DNA of 64,000 bases, taken from assembly GCA_034430155.1 (NCBI GenBank), contig DAOUET010000037.1:1-64000 (forward strand), written 5' to 3'. The stretch comes from DAOUET01 sp034430155 (GTDB lineage: Bacteria; Chloroflexota; Anaerolineae; Anaerolineales; UBA4823). The notes beneath the pieces are model-generated. The model was not told the origin of the DNA. It ran no database searches and was given only the letters and a program-made list of their open reading frames with translations. Position 1 is the stretch's first letter. Every line of letters starts with the position of its first letter. Positions 1-8,823 of this stretch are shown piece after piece. Made by a program: the position numbers and the translations under genes.

Positions 1-249
1 GGGCATGTCCACATGCGCATAGTGCCGCTTGGCCGTCTCGTATTCCACGTGCGCTATGTTGATGGTGATGCCTCGCTCTTTCTCCTCCGGCGCATTGTCG
101 ATCGAGTCAAACGGCCGGTATTCCCCTTGCCCCAGCATCTGGCAGTATTTGGTGATCGCAGCCGTGAGCGTGGTCTTGCCATGGTCAATATGCCCCATGG
201 TCCCCACGTTCATGTGCGGTTTGGTCCGCTCAAATTTTCGCTTGGCCAT
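1..249 (-). CDS. tuf: Elongation factor Tu, N-terminal part (runs off the left edge)
   Basis: EF-Tu is the GTPase that carries aminoacyl-tRNA to the ribosome. Only the first 83 codons are inside the window. They show the typical start MAKRKFERTKPHMNVGTMGH, the P-loop GHIDHGKT at about residues 19-26 and the switch I sequence ERGITI near residue 59. The ATG at 249 is preceded by a clear Shine-Dalgarno AGGAG seven bases upstream. It is the last visible gene of the rpsL-rpsG-fusA-tuf (str) operon, 37 bases after fusA, and is probably co-transcribed with it. Sequence and context make the identification secure; only the 3' part is missing. Confidence 0.97.
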   Translation of the reverse strand, partial: MAKRKFERTKPHMNVGTMGHIDHGKTTLTAAITKYCQMLGQGEYRPFDSIDNAPEEKERGITINIAHVEYETAKRHYAHVDMP

Positions 250-286
250 TAATATGCTCCTAAATTACGACAAAAAATATAGTCAC

Positions 287-2356
287 TCAAGCTATGATTA
301 CTTTAGCTAAATTCTCAGCCACACGATCGTAATGATCAAATTCCATAGTAAAAACGCCACGCCCTTGCGTACTTGAACGCAGAACAGTGGCAAAACCAAA
401 CATTTCAGCTAAGGGTACCACCGACCGTACCGCTTGAGCGTTCCCTGGACGAACTTCCGTACCCAAGATTTCACCGCGACGTGCGTTAAGCAAAGCGATT
501 ATATCTCCCAGGAATTCCTCTGGAGCGACGACTTCAACCTTCATCATAGGCTCCAGCAGAACTGGCTCGCCTTTCTGGATACCTTCTTTGAAAGCCATCG
601 AGCCAGCCATCCTAAAAGCTATTTCACTTGAATCGACTTCATGATAAGAGCCATCATATAAGCGAATAGCAATATCAGTGACTGGATAACCAGCTAGTAC
701 GCCGCTTTCAGCTGCCTCACGCACTCCCTTTTCGATAGCATTGATGAACTCTTTTGGAATCACACCACCAACGATATCATTCTCGAAGGTGATTCCGCTT
801 CCCATGTCGGCCGGATCCAATTCGAGAACTACGTGACCATACTGTCCATGACCACCTGTCTGTTTCACATAGCGGTATTCGGCTTTGCTTACAGGTCTGG
901 TAATAGTTTCACGGTATGCAACATGCGGTTTTCCTACCCGGGCCTGAACACGGAACTCTCGTAGCATCCGGTCGACCAATACTTCGAGATGAAGCTCACC
1001 CATGCCCGAGATGATCGTTTGGCCGGTGTCATCGTCGGTGCGAACATGAAATGTTGGATCCTCTTCTGCCAGCTTGCGGAGAGCTTCTGACATTTTATCT
1101 TGGTCAGCGATGGTTTTCGGCTCAATAGCTACCGATATTACAGGCGCGGGAAAAGTAATATTCTCCAACAGGATTTGATTTGAGGAATCACATAACGTGT
1201 CACCAGTAAATGAATCCTTCAAACCCAAGGTCGCTCCGATATCACCTGCATATATCTCGGTTACATCTTCACGGCGGTCAGCATACATGCGTAACAAGCG
1301 ACCAATGCGTTCCCGCTTGCCCTTGGTCGAGTTGTATACCATCGTTCCTTGAGTGATCTTACCTGAGTAAACCCGTAAGTAAGCTAAACGACCCACATAA
1401 GGATCTGTCACGATTTTAAATACCAATGCGCTCAAGGGCGCCTCATCTTCAGATAACCGAACTACCTGCTCTTCGGTATGCGGATTGATGCCACCCACCG
1501 GTGGAACATCGATTGGTGAAGGCAAGAAATCTATGACGCCATCTAACAAGGGCTGGACACCTTTGTTACGTAAAGCGCTGCCACAATAAACTGGCGTAGC
1601 TTTATTGGCAATGACCGCTCTTCGCAAGGCAGCTTTGAGTTCCTCAACCGTGATCTTTTCACCTTCAAGGTATTTGAGGGTCAAATGGTCATCGGTCTCA
1701 GCGATCTTTTCTATCATATGCTCACGCATCTCTGAAACCTGGCTCCGGAGGTCGGGTGGAATGTCAACTTCCCGTGGCTCCTTGCCAATCTCATCTTCCC
1801 AAATAATGGCGCGCTCTAAAAACAAGTCAACCGCGCCTTTATAATTTGATTCCACACCAACAGGCAGCTGTACTGCGATCGGGTTTGCTCCAAGCCGTTC
1901 TTGGATCATTTCAATAGTGTGCTCGTAGGAAGCTCCGACCCGATCCATTTTGTTTACAAAACAGATGCGGGGAACCCGGTACCGATCTGCCTGGCGCCAA
2001 ACTGTTTCACTCTGTGGTTCAACACCTTGTACAGCATCAAAGATCACAATGCCACCATCAAGCACCCGTAACGATCGCTGTACCTCAGCAGTGAAATCGA
2101 TATGACCGGGCGTATCGATGATATTAATCTGGAACCCTTTCCACTCAGCAGAAACAGCCGCTGAGACAATTGTGATGCCACGCTCGCGCTCCTGTTCCAT
2201 CCAATCTGTAACTGTAGTGCCTTCATCTACCGAACCAATACGATGCGTCTTCCCAGTGTAAAAAAGAACACGCTCGGTAGTCGTGGTCTTACCCGCATCA
2301 ATGTGGGCGATGATCCCGATATTACGATACCGTTCGATAGGATTCTGACGAGCCAT
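287..2356 (-). CDS. fusA: Elongation factor G
   Basis: EF-G is the translocation GTPase, which moves tRNAs and mRNA through the ribosome and helps RRF recycle ribosomes. At 689 residues it has normal family length. The G1 motif AHIDAGKT is at residues 17-24, followed by the switch ERERGITI, G3 DTPGHIDF and G4 NKMD. The later EF-G domains are present, with GHGQYGHV and the C-terminal domain containing LLNARRGEI. The ATG start gives the family N-terminus MARQNPIERYRNIGIIAHID, but no strong ribosome binding site precedes it, so coupling to upstream rpsG (51-base gap) is plausible. It is the third gene of the str operon. Confidence 0.98.
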   Translation of the reverse strand: MARQNPIERYRNIGIIAHIDAGKTTTTERVLFYTGKTHRIGSVDEGTTVTDWMEQERERGITIVSAAVSAEWKGFQINIIDTPGHIDFTAEVQRSLRVLDGGIVIFDAVQGVEPQSETVWRQADRYRVPRICFVNKMDRVGASYEHTIEMIQERLGANPIAVQLPVGVESNYKGAVDLFLERAIIWEDEIGKEPREVDIPPDLRSQVSEMREHMIEKIAETDDHLTLKYLEGEKITVEELKAALRRAVIANKATPVYCGSALRNKGVQPLLDGVIDFLPSPIDVPPVGGINPHTEEQVVRLSEDEAPLSALVFKIVTDPYVGRLAYLRVYSGKITQGTMVYNSTKGKRERIGRLLRMYADRREDVTEIYAGDIGATLGLKDSFTGDTLCDSSNQILLENITFPAPVISVAIEPKTIADQDKMSEALRKLAEEDPTFHVRTDDDTGQTIISGMGELHLEVLVDRMLREFRVQARVGKPHVAYRETITRPVSKAEYRYVKQTGGHGQYGHVVLELDPADMGSGITFENDIVGGVIPKEFINAIEKGVREAAESGVLAGYPVTDIAIRLYDGSYHEVDSSEIAFRMAGSMAFKEGIQKGEPVLLEPMMKVEVVAPEEFLGDIIALLNARRGEILGTEVRPGNAQAVRSVVPLAEMFGFATVLRSSTQGRGVFTMEFDHYDRVAENLAKVIIA

Positions 2357-2407
2357 AAGATACTCAGATAATCACTAATAAGCGTTAGATAACTTTTCAA
2401 TCTCATA

Positions 2408-2878
2408 CTAGAAGCGGTAATGAGAGAATGCACGATTTGCTTCTGCCATACGGTGGGTCTCTTCGCGTCTGCGAATAGCCGCGCCAGTGTTATTCGCGGC
2501 GTCCATCAACTCACCAGCCAGCTTTTCCGAAAAAGATTTGCCTGGACGCGCTTTCGCAGCTGCTAGAATCCAGCGCGTTGATAACGCAAATTGCCGGTGA
2601 GAAGGCACTTCGACAGGCACCTGGTAGGTAGCACCGCCGACACGTCGGGGTTTGACTTCCATAACTGGAGAAATGTTCTTCATAGCTTGTTCAAACACCT
2701 CGAGTGGGGTTTTTTTGGTGCGTTCTTCGATCAAATCAAAAGCATCATACACCAGGTTCGCTGCCAGGCTTTTTTTGCCACGTCTCATTATCCGGTTAAT
2801 AAAAGATTGTACCCGTACGCTGTTATAGCGAACATCCGGTGGAATTTTCCTTCGTTCAGGTCGATATCGTCGAGGCAT
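2408..2878 (-). CDS. rpsG: Ribosomal protein S7
   Basis: S7 is a primary 16S rRNA-binding protein that starts assembly of the 30S head and lines the E site. It has 156 residues, as usual, begins MPRRYRPERRKIPPD and contains the conserved stretch GGATYQVPVEV. A GGAGAAG ribosome binding site lies just before the ATG. It follows rpsL after 99 bases that contain a 10-bp hairpin. In Escherichia coli, S7 represses its own operon by binding between rpsL and rpsG. Whether that holds here is inference. Confidence 0.98.
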   Translation of the reverse strand: MPRRYRPERRKIPPDVRYNSVRVQSFINRIMRRGKKSLAANLVYDAFDLIEERTKKTPLEVFEQAMKNISPVMEVKPRRVGGATYQVPVEVPSHRQFALSTRWILAAAKARPGKSFSEKLAGELMDAANNTGAAIRRREETHRMAEANRAFSHYRF

Positions 2879-2928
2879 GCAACTTCTCCATTTTCATAAT
2901 AACAATTACAGGTTCCGGCAAGCTCTAA

Positions 2929-2964
2929 GAATCGCTGGCTTTCTAATTAATTATCCAGCGATTC
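2929..2964 (-). promoter_or_regulatory. Hairpin in the rpsL-rpsG intercistronic region
   Basis: Positions 2929-2938 (GAATCGCTGG) pair perfectly with 2955-2964 (CCAGCGATTC), giving a 10-bp stem with a 16-base AT-rich loop. There is no U-run after it on the minus strand, so it does not look like a terminator. The location matches where S7 binds its mRNA in E. coli, but similarity to that structure has not been tested. Confidence 0.45.
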
Positions 2965-2977
2965 CTTCAGCCAGCTG

Positions 2978-3394
2978 TCATTTGGGTTGTTTAGATCCGT
3001 ATTTTGATCGGCCCTGGCGTCTGTCAGATACGCCTCCGGTATCCAAGGTTCCTCTGACAATATGGTAACGTACACCCGGCAAGTCCTTTACACGTCCACC
3101 ACGTACCAAAACCACGGAGTGTTCCTGCAAAGTATGACCTTCTCCTGGAATATAGGCAGTCACTTCAATTCCGTTGGTAAGGCGCACACGTGCGATCTTT
3201 CGGAGTGCCGAGTTCGGCTTCTTCGGTGTCATTGTACGGACCACCGTGCATACACCCCGCTTTTGGGGTGCTCCCATAGGCTGGCGTATGCGGCGTTGCT
3301 TGTTGGAGTTAAAGGTATACAGTAACGCCGGTGCCTTGCTTTTTACTTTTTTGGATTTGCGGCCCTTGCGGACCAACTGATTGATCGTTGGCAC
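2978..3394 (-). CDS. rpsL: Ribosomal protein S12
   Basis: S12 lies at the 30S decoding centre and helps set translational accuracy; it is the classical streptomycin-resistance locus. It has 138 residues, slightly longer than the usual 124 or so because of an extended C-terminal tail. It begins MPTINQLVRKGRKSKKVKSK and contains the conserved decoding segments TPKKPNSALRKIARVRL and GEGHTLQEHS. The start codon is GTG at 3394, five bases after a GGAGG ribosome binding site. It is the first gene of the str operon, which here has its own promoter about 210 bases upstream. Confidence 0.98.
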   Translation of the reverse strand: MPTINQLVRKGRKSKKVKSKAPALLYTFNSNKQRRIRQPMGAPQKRGVCTVVRTMTPKKPNSALRKIARVRLTNGIEVTAYIPGEGHTLQEHSVVLVRGGRVKDLPGVRYHIVRGTLDTGGVSDRRQGRSKYGSKQPK

Positions 3395-3507
3395 TTTCGC
3401 CTCCAGATACGATAACGCTTACAGTTTATGAGAGCTGTTTTTACCAGATCCTGGCTCTTCTACCTGGTTGAGACTGCTCAGGATCGCACTATACTTTTTC
3501 ATCAAGG

Positions 3508-3578
3508 GAGGCCATCGGTAATGCGTGATGGCCTCACCTTGCCTTCCGATATACAGTTGAGCAGGGGTTTGCCTGCTC
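3508..3578 (-). promoter_or_regulatory. Structured leader of the str operon (two hairpins)
   Basis: Two perfect hairpins lie in the 5' leader of rpsL. Positions 3559-3565 (GAGCAGG) pair with 3572-3578 (CCTGCTC) in a 7-bp stem. Positions 3508-3516 (GAGGCCATC) pair with 3527-3535 (GATGGCCTC) in a 9-bp stem. On the minus strand the second is followed only by a loose A/T stretch, not a clean U-run. They could slow polymerase from rpoB, attenuate the operon or bind a ribosomal protein; the sequence alone does not decide. Confidence 0.45.
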
Positions 3579-3604
3579 TTATAGGAATTGAGCAACGAAA
3601 GCCG

Positions 3605-3633
3605 ATTTTACCATGCGCATATAGCACCGTCAA
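3605..3633 (-). promoter_or_regulatory. Sigma-70 type promoter for rpsL-rpsG-fusA-tuf
   Basis: On the minus strand TTGACG (3628-3633) is followed after exactly 17 bases by TAAAAT (3605-3610). These match the -35 and -10 consensus at five of six positions each. The promoter lies just past the rpoB stop codon, so the str operon can be transcribed independently of rpoB, with a leader of roughly 200 bases. Confidence 0.7.
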
Positions 3634-3652
3634 GGTTTTTAGGTTATAGTTT

Positions 3653-6600
3653 TCAACCCTTGATATCCTTTCCTAAACCTAACAAGCCGGTTGTTATCCT
3701 TGGGGGGCGCGTTCTTTCTTCGTCTTTACCAAACCGGATGATTTCGCCAGTTTCGGTAACCGCCTCAACCGCCAATCCCAGGCTTTGGAGCTCCTTCACC
3801 AAGACCCGGAATGAGGCCGGGATGCTGGGTTCTTCGATTGGTTCGCCTTTAACGATGGCCTCATAAGTTTTCACTCTGCCTTGAACATCATCCGACTTCA
3901 CCGTCAACATTTCCTGCAATGTGTAAGCCGCCCCATAGGCCTCCAATGCCCACACTTCCATTTCTCCGAAACGTTGACCACCGAATTGGGCCTTACCGCC
4001 TAGGGGTTGTTGAGAGACCAAACTATAAGGGCCAGTTGATCGTGCGTGAACTTTATCTTCAACCAGGTGGTGGAGCTTCATGATTGACATAATCCCGATT
4101 GTTACCGGTTGATCGTACGGCTCTCCTGTCTTTCCATCTCGCAGGACTTGCTTGCCCAACAATGGGATCGGTTTGGAGGTCTTAAGCATGACCTTTTCAG
4201 CTCGCTCCAATAGACCATCATCAGGGATATCTTCTACATCCTCGCCCAAATCCTTCATCCAAAGCCTTAAGCAGGCCATGACAGCCCGATTATCTTGATC
4301 CTCTTGTCCAGTCTGAGGTACGCCGGCATCCTCAAAAAAGAGGATCTTATCCGGATCATACTTGTTCTCTCGCAACCACTCACGTAAAACTGATCGCCGA
4401 GCATATAATCTATCAGACACTAACTCATAGACATCGTACCCCCGCTCACCCAGCCAGGCCTCCAGAAATAGATTGCGAACCTCATCATCGTCCTTGATCG
4501 ATTCGGGATCATAATCATACTCTTGCAACCATTTCCAGGCCTTTTCTGAAGAGTTTTTCCAGGCCTCATCGATCATCCAGGCTCGCGCCAATTCTGCTTC
4601 GATTTCTACTTCGGTCGCTCCATCGAATACTGGAGAGATCGCTCTGAATCCCAGACGATTGGTTGCCCAACCCAAATGAGTCTCCAATACCTGGCCTAGA
4701 TTCATACGGCCTGGAATGCCTGTTGGGTTGAGGATGATGTCAATGGGCGTACCATCTTCCAGGAAGGGCATATCCTCTACCGGGACAACCCGGGAGACGA
4801 CGCCCTTATTGCCATGACGACCAGCCATTTTGTCACCAGCTGTGATTTTACGACGCTGAGCAACCGATACTCGCACCATCATATCGACACCCGCTGATAA
4901 ATCGGAATTTTCATCGCGAGTGAATACTTTAACATCCACAACCTTACCACGCTCACCATGGGGCATTCGCAAGGAGGTGTCTTTTACATCACGTGATTTC
5001 TCACCAAAGATCGCACGTAATAATCGCTCCTCTGGCGTAAGTTCCTTTTCGCCCTTTGGTGAAATCTTTCCAACCAAGATATCATTCGGTCCGACTTCGG
5101 CGCCGATGCGTATAATGCCTTGCTCGTCCAGATCTTTAATGGCTTCTTCACCTACATTAGGAATGTCGCGTGTGATCTCTTCCGGACCAAGGCGGGTGTC
5201 TCTTGATTCCAACTCATATTTCTCGATATGCACCGAGGTATATAAGTCTTCTTGTACTAATCGTTCAGAAATCACGATGGCGTCCTCAAAATTAGCCCCT
5301 TCCCATGAAAGGAAAGCCACCATGACGTTTTGGCCTAGTGCTAGTTCTCCGCCCTCGGTAGAAGAAGAATCCGCGATCACATCCCCTGTGTGTACGCGCT
5401 GACCTTTTACTACCGCCGGTCTTTGGTCAATGCAAGTGCTTTGGTTGGAGCGTTGGTATTTTCGCAGTTGATAGACATGATTACCATTGGACGTCCTGAT
5501 GACGACCCGGCTACCAGTGACTGAAGTCACATCTCCTTCCTCTTCCGCCACGACCACCTGGCCTGAGTCGAGGGCGGCGTGATACTCCATTCCAGTCGAT
5601 ACTTGAGGTACATCAGGTTTCACCAGGGGTACGGCCTGAGCTTGCATGTTTGAACCCATTAAAGCCCGGTTAGCGTCATCATGCTCTAAGAAGGGGATCA
5701 ATGCCGCACTGATACCCACGATTTGATGAGGCGCCACATCCATGTAATCTACTCTCTCAGGGTTCGTGAACGAAGGTTCAGAGTGATATCGCATGGACAC
5801 CCGATTTCTTATAAATTCCTTATGCTCGTTGAGGGGAGCATTTGCCTGGGCGATCACGAATTTATCTTCTACGTCTGCGGAAAGATATTCTATTTCGCTC
5901 GAGACGAATGGGCTCACCAGGATCTCTTTTTTATCCAGTTTAGCGATCGCCTTGGCCATTTTAGGGGTGATGCGATCTCCCACTTTACCGAGATCCTTGC
6001 CATTCTTTGGATCACTTAGATCCTCACTTAAAGCCCGGTCAACCAGCTGGGGGTCATCGGATTTTAAGGATTTCCGTACCCGCCGGTATGGTGTTTCGAT
6101 AAAACCGTATTCGTTGACACGGGCGAAGCAAGCCAGACGTCCGATCAATCCGATATTTGGACCTTCGGGAGTCTCGATCGGGCAGATGCGTCCATAGTGA
6201 GAGTGGTGAACGTCGCGCACGTCAAATCCAGCCCGCTCACGGCGTAGACCGCCTGGTCCCAGAGCAGAAAGAGTTCGCTTGTGACGCAATTCGGCCAGAG
6301 GGTTGGTCTGATCCATAAATTGCGAAAGCTGGCTGGATCCGAAGAACTCCCGCAAAGCTGCAACCACTGGTCGAATATTGATCAAGGTGATAGGAGAAAG
6401 CTGGTCCTGGTCACGAATTGACATACGCTCTTTGATAACCCGTTCCATTCGACGTAAGCCAATACGAAGCTTGTTTTGGATCAGCTCACCAACCGTCTTG
6501 GCGCGACGATTTCCTAAATGATCGATGTCATCTGGGGCCTGAACCCCATTATTGATAGCAATCATACGGCTTACCAGTCGCACAATATCCCATTTGGTGA

Positions 6601-7564
6601 TCGTACGATGTGTGATAGGTACATGTTCGTATAGATCCAGCTTCTGATTTAATTTGTAGCGACCAACTCGCTCCAGGTCATAATGGCGTTGGTCAAAGAG
6701 TTGCTCTTCGAGAAATTCGCGCGCATTTTCAAGCGTGGCTGGATCGCCTGGGCGCATACGGCGAAAGAACTCTAAAAGGGCTAACTCGGCAACACTCAAA
6801 CCCTGGCTTAAATCCCAATCCGGCTCTTGAGCCAGTGTGGAAGCGATGAGCATTCGATCAGGATTGTTGTCGACATCTCCGAAAAGCTCGAGTAACTCTT
6901 CATCTGTGCCCTCTTTAATCAGCGATTCTTCTGAACCATCATTAACCACCGCCAGAGCACGTAGGAAAATGGTGATAGGGACCGTACGTTTGCGATTGAA
7001 TCGCAACGTCAGGTAGTCGCTCTTACGGGTTTCGAATTCCATCCAGGCGCCACGGTCCGGAATTAGTTTGGCGATTGCCAATGGGCGACCTGTCGATCGA
7101 TCGATAGACGCCTCGAAGTAAACCCCGGGCGAACGGATCAACTGTGAAACCACCACCCGCTCTGTTCCATTGATTATGAAGGTGCCTTTTTCGGTCATCT
7201 CGGGGAAATCACCCAAGAAAATGTCCTGTTTGATCGGCTCAGGTACATCCGGCCCAGCCAATAACACCGAGACGTAAAGCGGGGAGGCGTAAGTCAGGTC
7301 ACGCTCCACACATTCTTCGATTGTGTGTTTCGGTTCATCAAACCAATAAGTTAATCCCCATTGGACGGATTCTGGAGTCCGGCTTGGGAAATATAATCTC
7401 ATGCCCTTGTTATATGATTCGATCGGCGAGATCTCGTGAAACAGGTCAGCAAGCCCTTCTACCTTGAGCCTCTTGAAGGATTCCAGTTGAACCTCGATCA
7501 AGTCAGGCAATTCGAGGCTGACCTCGATACGGGCATAAGATTTCGTATTTGCATAAGATGCCAT
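3653..7564 (-). CDS. rpoB: RNA polymerase beta subunit with a large repeat-containing insertion
   Basis: This is the beta subunit, which with beta' forms the RNA polymerase active centre. It has 1303 residues. The rifampicin-pocket region (SQLSQFMDQTNPLAELRHKR, near residue 410) is intact, followed by HYGRICPIETPEGPNIGLIG. The C-terminal region with ARSTGPYSLVSQQPLGGKAQ is also present. About residues 987-1137 form an acidic, Trp-rich segment, much longer than the equivalent in most bacteria, with four copies of a pattern like W-L-x-E-x-x-Y-D-x-x-x-I. No intein splice motifs are visible. A ribosome binding site AGGAG precedes the ATG. A consensus promoter lies about 160 bases upstream. Neither rplJ-rplL nor rpoC is adjacent, which is unusual. 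Confidence 0.98.
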   Translation of the reverse strand: MASYANTKSYARIEVSLELPDLIEVQLESFKRLKVEGLADLFHEISPIESYNKGMRLYFPSRTPESVQWGLTYWFDEPKHTIEECVERDLTYASPLYVSVLLAGPDVPEPIKQDIFLGDFPEMTEKGTFIINGTERVVVSQLIRSPGVYFEASIDRSTGRPLAIAKLIPDRGAWMEFETRKSDYLTLRFNRKRTVPITIFLRALAVVNDGSEESLIKEGTDEELLELFGDVDNNPDRMLIASTLAQEPDWDLSQGLSVAELALLEFFRRMRPGDPATLENAREFLEEQLFDQRHYDLERVGRYKLNQKLDLYEHVPITHRTITKWDIVRLVSRMIAINNGVQAPDDIDHLGNRRAKTVGELIQNKLRIGLRRMERVIKERMSIRDQDQLSPITLINIRPVVAALREFFGSSQLSQFMDQTNPLAELRHKRTLSALGPGGLRRERAGFDVRDVHHSHYGRICPIETPEGPNIGLIGRLACFARVNEYGFIETPYRRVRKSLKSDDPQLVDRALSEDLSDPKNGKDLGKVGDRITPKMAKAIAKLDKKEILVSPFVSSEIEYLSADVEDKFVIAQANAPLNEHKEFIRNRVSMRYHSEPSFTNPERVDYMDVAPHQIVGISAALIPFLEHDDANRALMGSNMQAQAVPLVKPDVPQVSTGMEYHAALDSGQVVVAEEEGDVTSVTGSRVVIRTSNGNHVYQLRKYQRSNQSTCIDQRPAVVKGQRVHTGDVIADSSSTEGGELALGQNVMVAFLSWEGANFEDAIVISERLVQEDLYTSVHIEKYELESRDTRLGPEEITRDIPNVGEEAIKDLDEQGIIRIGAEVGPNDILVGKISPKGEKELTPEERLLRAIFGEKSRDVKDTSLRMPHGERGKVVDVKVFTRDENSDLSAGVDMMVRVSVAQRRKITAGDKMAGRHGNKGVVSRVVPVEDMPFLEDGTPIDIILNPTGIPGRMNLGQVLETHLGWATNRLGFRAISPVFDGATEVEIEAELARAWMIDEAWKNSSEKAWKWLQEYDYDPESIKDDDEVRNLFLEAWLGERGYDVYELVSDRLYARRSVLREWLRENKYDPDKILFFEDAGVPQTGQEDQDNRAVMACLRLWMKDLGEDVEDIPDDGLLERAEKVMLKTSKPIPLLGKQVLRDGKTGEPYDQPVTIGIMSIMKLHHLVEDKVHARSTGPYSLVSQQPLGGKAQFGGQRFGEMEVWALEAYGAAYTLQEMLTVKSDDVQGRVKTYEAIVKGEPIEEPSIPASFRVLVKELQSLGLAVEAVTETGEIIRFGKDEERTRPPRITTGLLGLGKDIKG

Positions 7565-7617
7565 TAATTTTCTCCTGATATTTCAAGCAAACCAAATACC
7601 AATACGCGAAAAACGTA

Positions 7618-7648
7618 AAACGTATAGGGAGGATTCTCCAATACGTTT
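7618..7648 (-). promoter_or_regulatory. Hairpin in the rpoB leader
   Basis: Positions 7618-7625 (AAACGTAT) pair with 7641-7648 (ATACGTTT), and an inner GGAG/CTCC pair extends the structure. On the minus strand the stem is followed by TTACGTTTTT. It is terminator-like but inside the rpoB leader, some 55 bases before the start codon, so it may attenuate rpoB. This is a structure seen by eye only. Confidence 0.4.
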
Positions 7649-7726
7649 CACGAAGTGGTTTGAGTCAATAGATTCTCTGTCAATCCATCTAGTGAAAGAT
7701 TGTTAGGGTCTAATAGACGAACAATT

Positions 7727-7755
7727 ATTATACCAATTATATTATATATGGTCAA
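7727..7755 (-). promoter_or_regulatory. Sigma-70 type promoter for rpoB
   Basis: On the minus strand TTGACC (7750-7755) is followed after 17 AT-rich bases by a perfect TATAAT (7727-7732). Transcription would start near 7720, leaving a leader of about 155 bases before the rpoB ATG. It lies between rpoB and divergently transcribed era. Confidence 0.75.
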
Positions 7756-7845
7756 TATCAAATTTTTCGTTTTGGATCGCAATCTTAATGAATTTTCCCA
7801 TCCTGAAAAATAAATTATATCACCTTCTGCGTTATTTTTGATAAA

Positions 7846-8778
7846 ATGATGACTATGACCTCATTTCCTTCCGATTACAAATCCGGTTTTGTAGCACTGA
7901 TGGGTCCACCCAATGTAGGTAAATCCACGCTCATGAACGCTGTCCTTGGGGAGAAAATCGCCGCAGTCTCGCCCTGGCCTCAAACTACACGCCAGCGGCA
8001 AATGGGTATCCTAACCCTTGATAATGCCCAGATTATTTTCGTGGATACCCCTGGGGTTCATCGCCCCTTGCACAAGCTCGGTGAACATATGAACGAAGAG
8101 GCTACCGATGTTTTGCATGAATGTGATCTGACCTTATTTGTTGTGGACGTCAGCCGCTCACCCAATGAAGAAGATCGTATACTGGCGGAGGCGGTTGCAG
8201 ATCATGAACGAGTTATACCCGCCATCCTGGTCCTGAATAAGGTTGATCTGGTAGATGAACCCGTTTTAGAAGACCATCAATCGGCTTATCTAGAAATCCT
8301 TCACCCGGTCCAAGAATCAATTCCTATCTCTGCTACCCTTGGAGACAACTTGGATAAACTCCTTCCATTAATCATAACTCGTCTTCCAGAAAGCCCCCCT
8401 TTCTTTCCCCAAGACCAGCTCACCGACCTGTATGAACGTGAAATTGCTGCTGATCTCATTCGTGAATCTGTTATCTTTCATTTAAGAGATGAAGTCCCTC
8501 ATAGCGTCGCAGTAAGAATTGATGAATACAAAGAACGAGATCATCACGGCGCGTATATTGCTGCTACTTTATTCGTTGAACGAGACTCTCAAAAAGGTAT
8601 TGTCATTGGTCAGGGCGGAAGTATGTTGAAAAAAATCGGTACCGCTGCCCGTAAAGAGATTGAATCGATGAGCGGCCGAAAAGTCTACTTACAATTAAGG
8701 GTAAAAGTTCGCAAGAATTGGCGAAATGACGAATCCGCTTTGAAACTGTTTGGTTTTGGTCGCTCAAAGGTGAAGTAG
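7846..8778 (+). CDS. era: GTPase Era
   Basis: Era is an essential GTPase that binds the 3' end of 16S rRNA and helps mature the 30S subunit. At 310 residues it has family length. It has the G1 motif GPPNVGKST near residue 20, G3 DTPGV, G4 NKVD, and a C-terminal KH RNA-binding domain with IVIGQGGSMLKKIGTAARKE. The start could be any of three Met codons (MMTM). No clear ribosome binding site precedes them, and a -10-like GATAAA touches the first ATG, so a very short or absent leader is possible. It is divergent from rpoB and lies 45 bases before the next gene, probably in one operon with it. Confidence 0.96.
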   Translation: MMTMTSFPSDYKSGFVALMGPPNVGKSTLMNAVLGEKIAAVSPWPQTTRQRQMGILTLDNAQIIFVDTPGVHRPLHKLGEHMNEEATDVLHECDLTLFVVDVSRSPNEEDRILAEAVADHERVIPAILVLNKVDLVDEPVLEDHQSAYLEILHPVQESIPISATLGDNLDKLLPLIITRLPESPPFFPQDQLTDLYEREIAADLIRESVIFHLRDEVPHSVAVRIDEYKERDHHGAYIAATLFVERDSQKGIVIGQGGSMLKKIGTAARKEIESMSGRKVYLQLRVKVRKNWRNDESALKLFGFGRSKVK

Positions 8779-8823
8779 ATATCAGCTATCCTTTCTTCCA
8801 GTAATTAGGTCCAGGAGGTCATC

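Noticed and set aside
4154..4612. Intein inside RpoB
   Set aside because: The insertion has no N-terminal Cys/Ser splice junction, no His-Asn end and no homing endonuclease motif; it is an in-frame repeat module.
4920..5402. 160-codon plus-strand frame within rpoB
   Set aside because: Antisense to the conserved core of rpoB; open only because of codon bias of the real gene.
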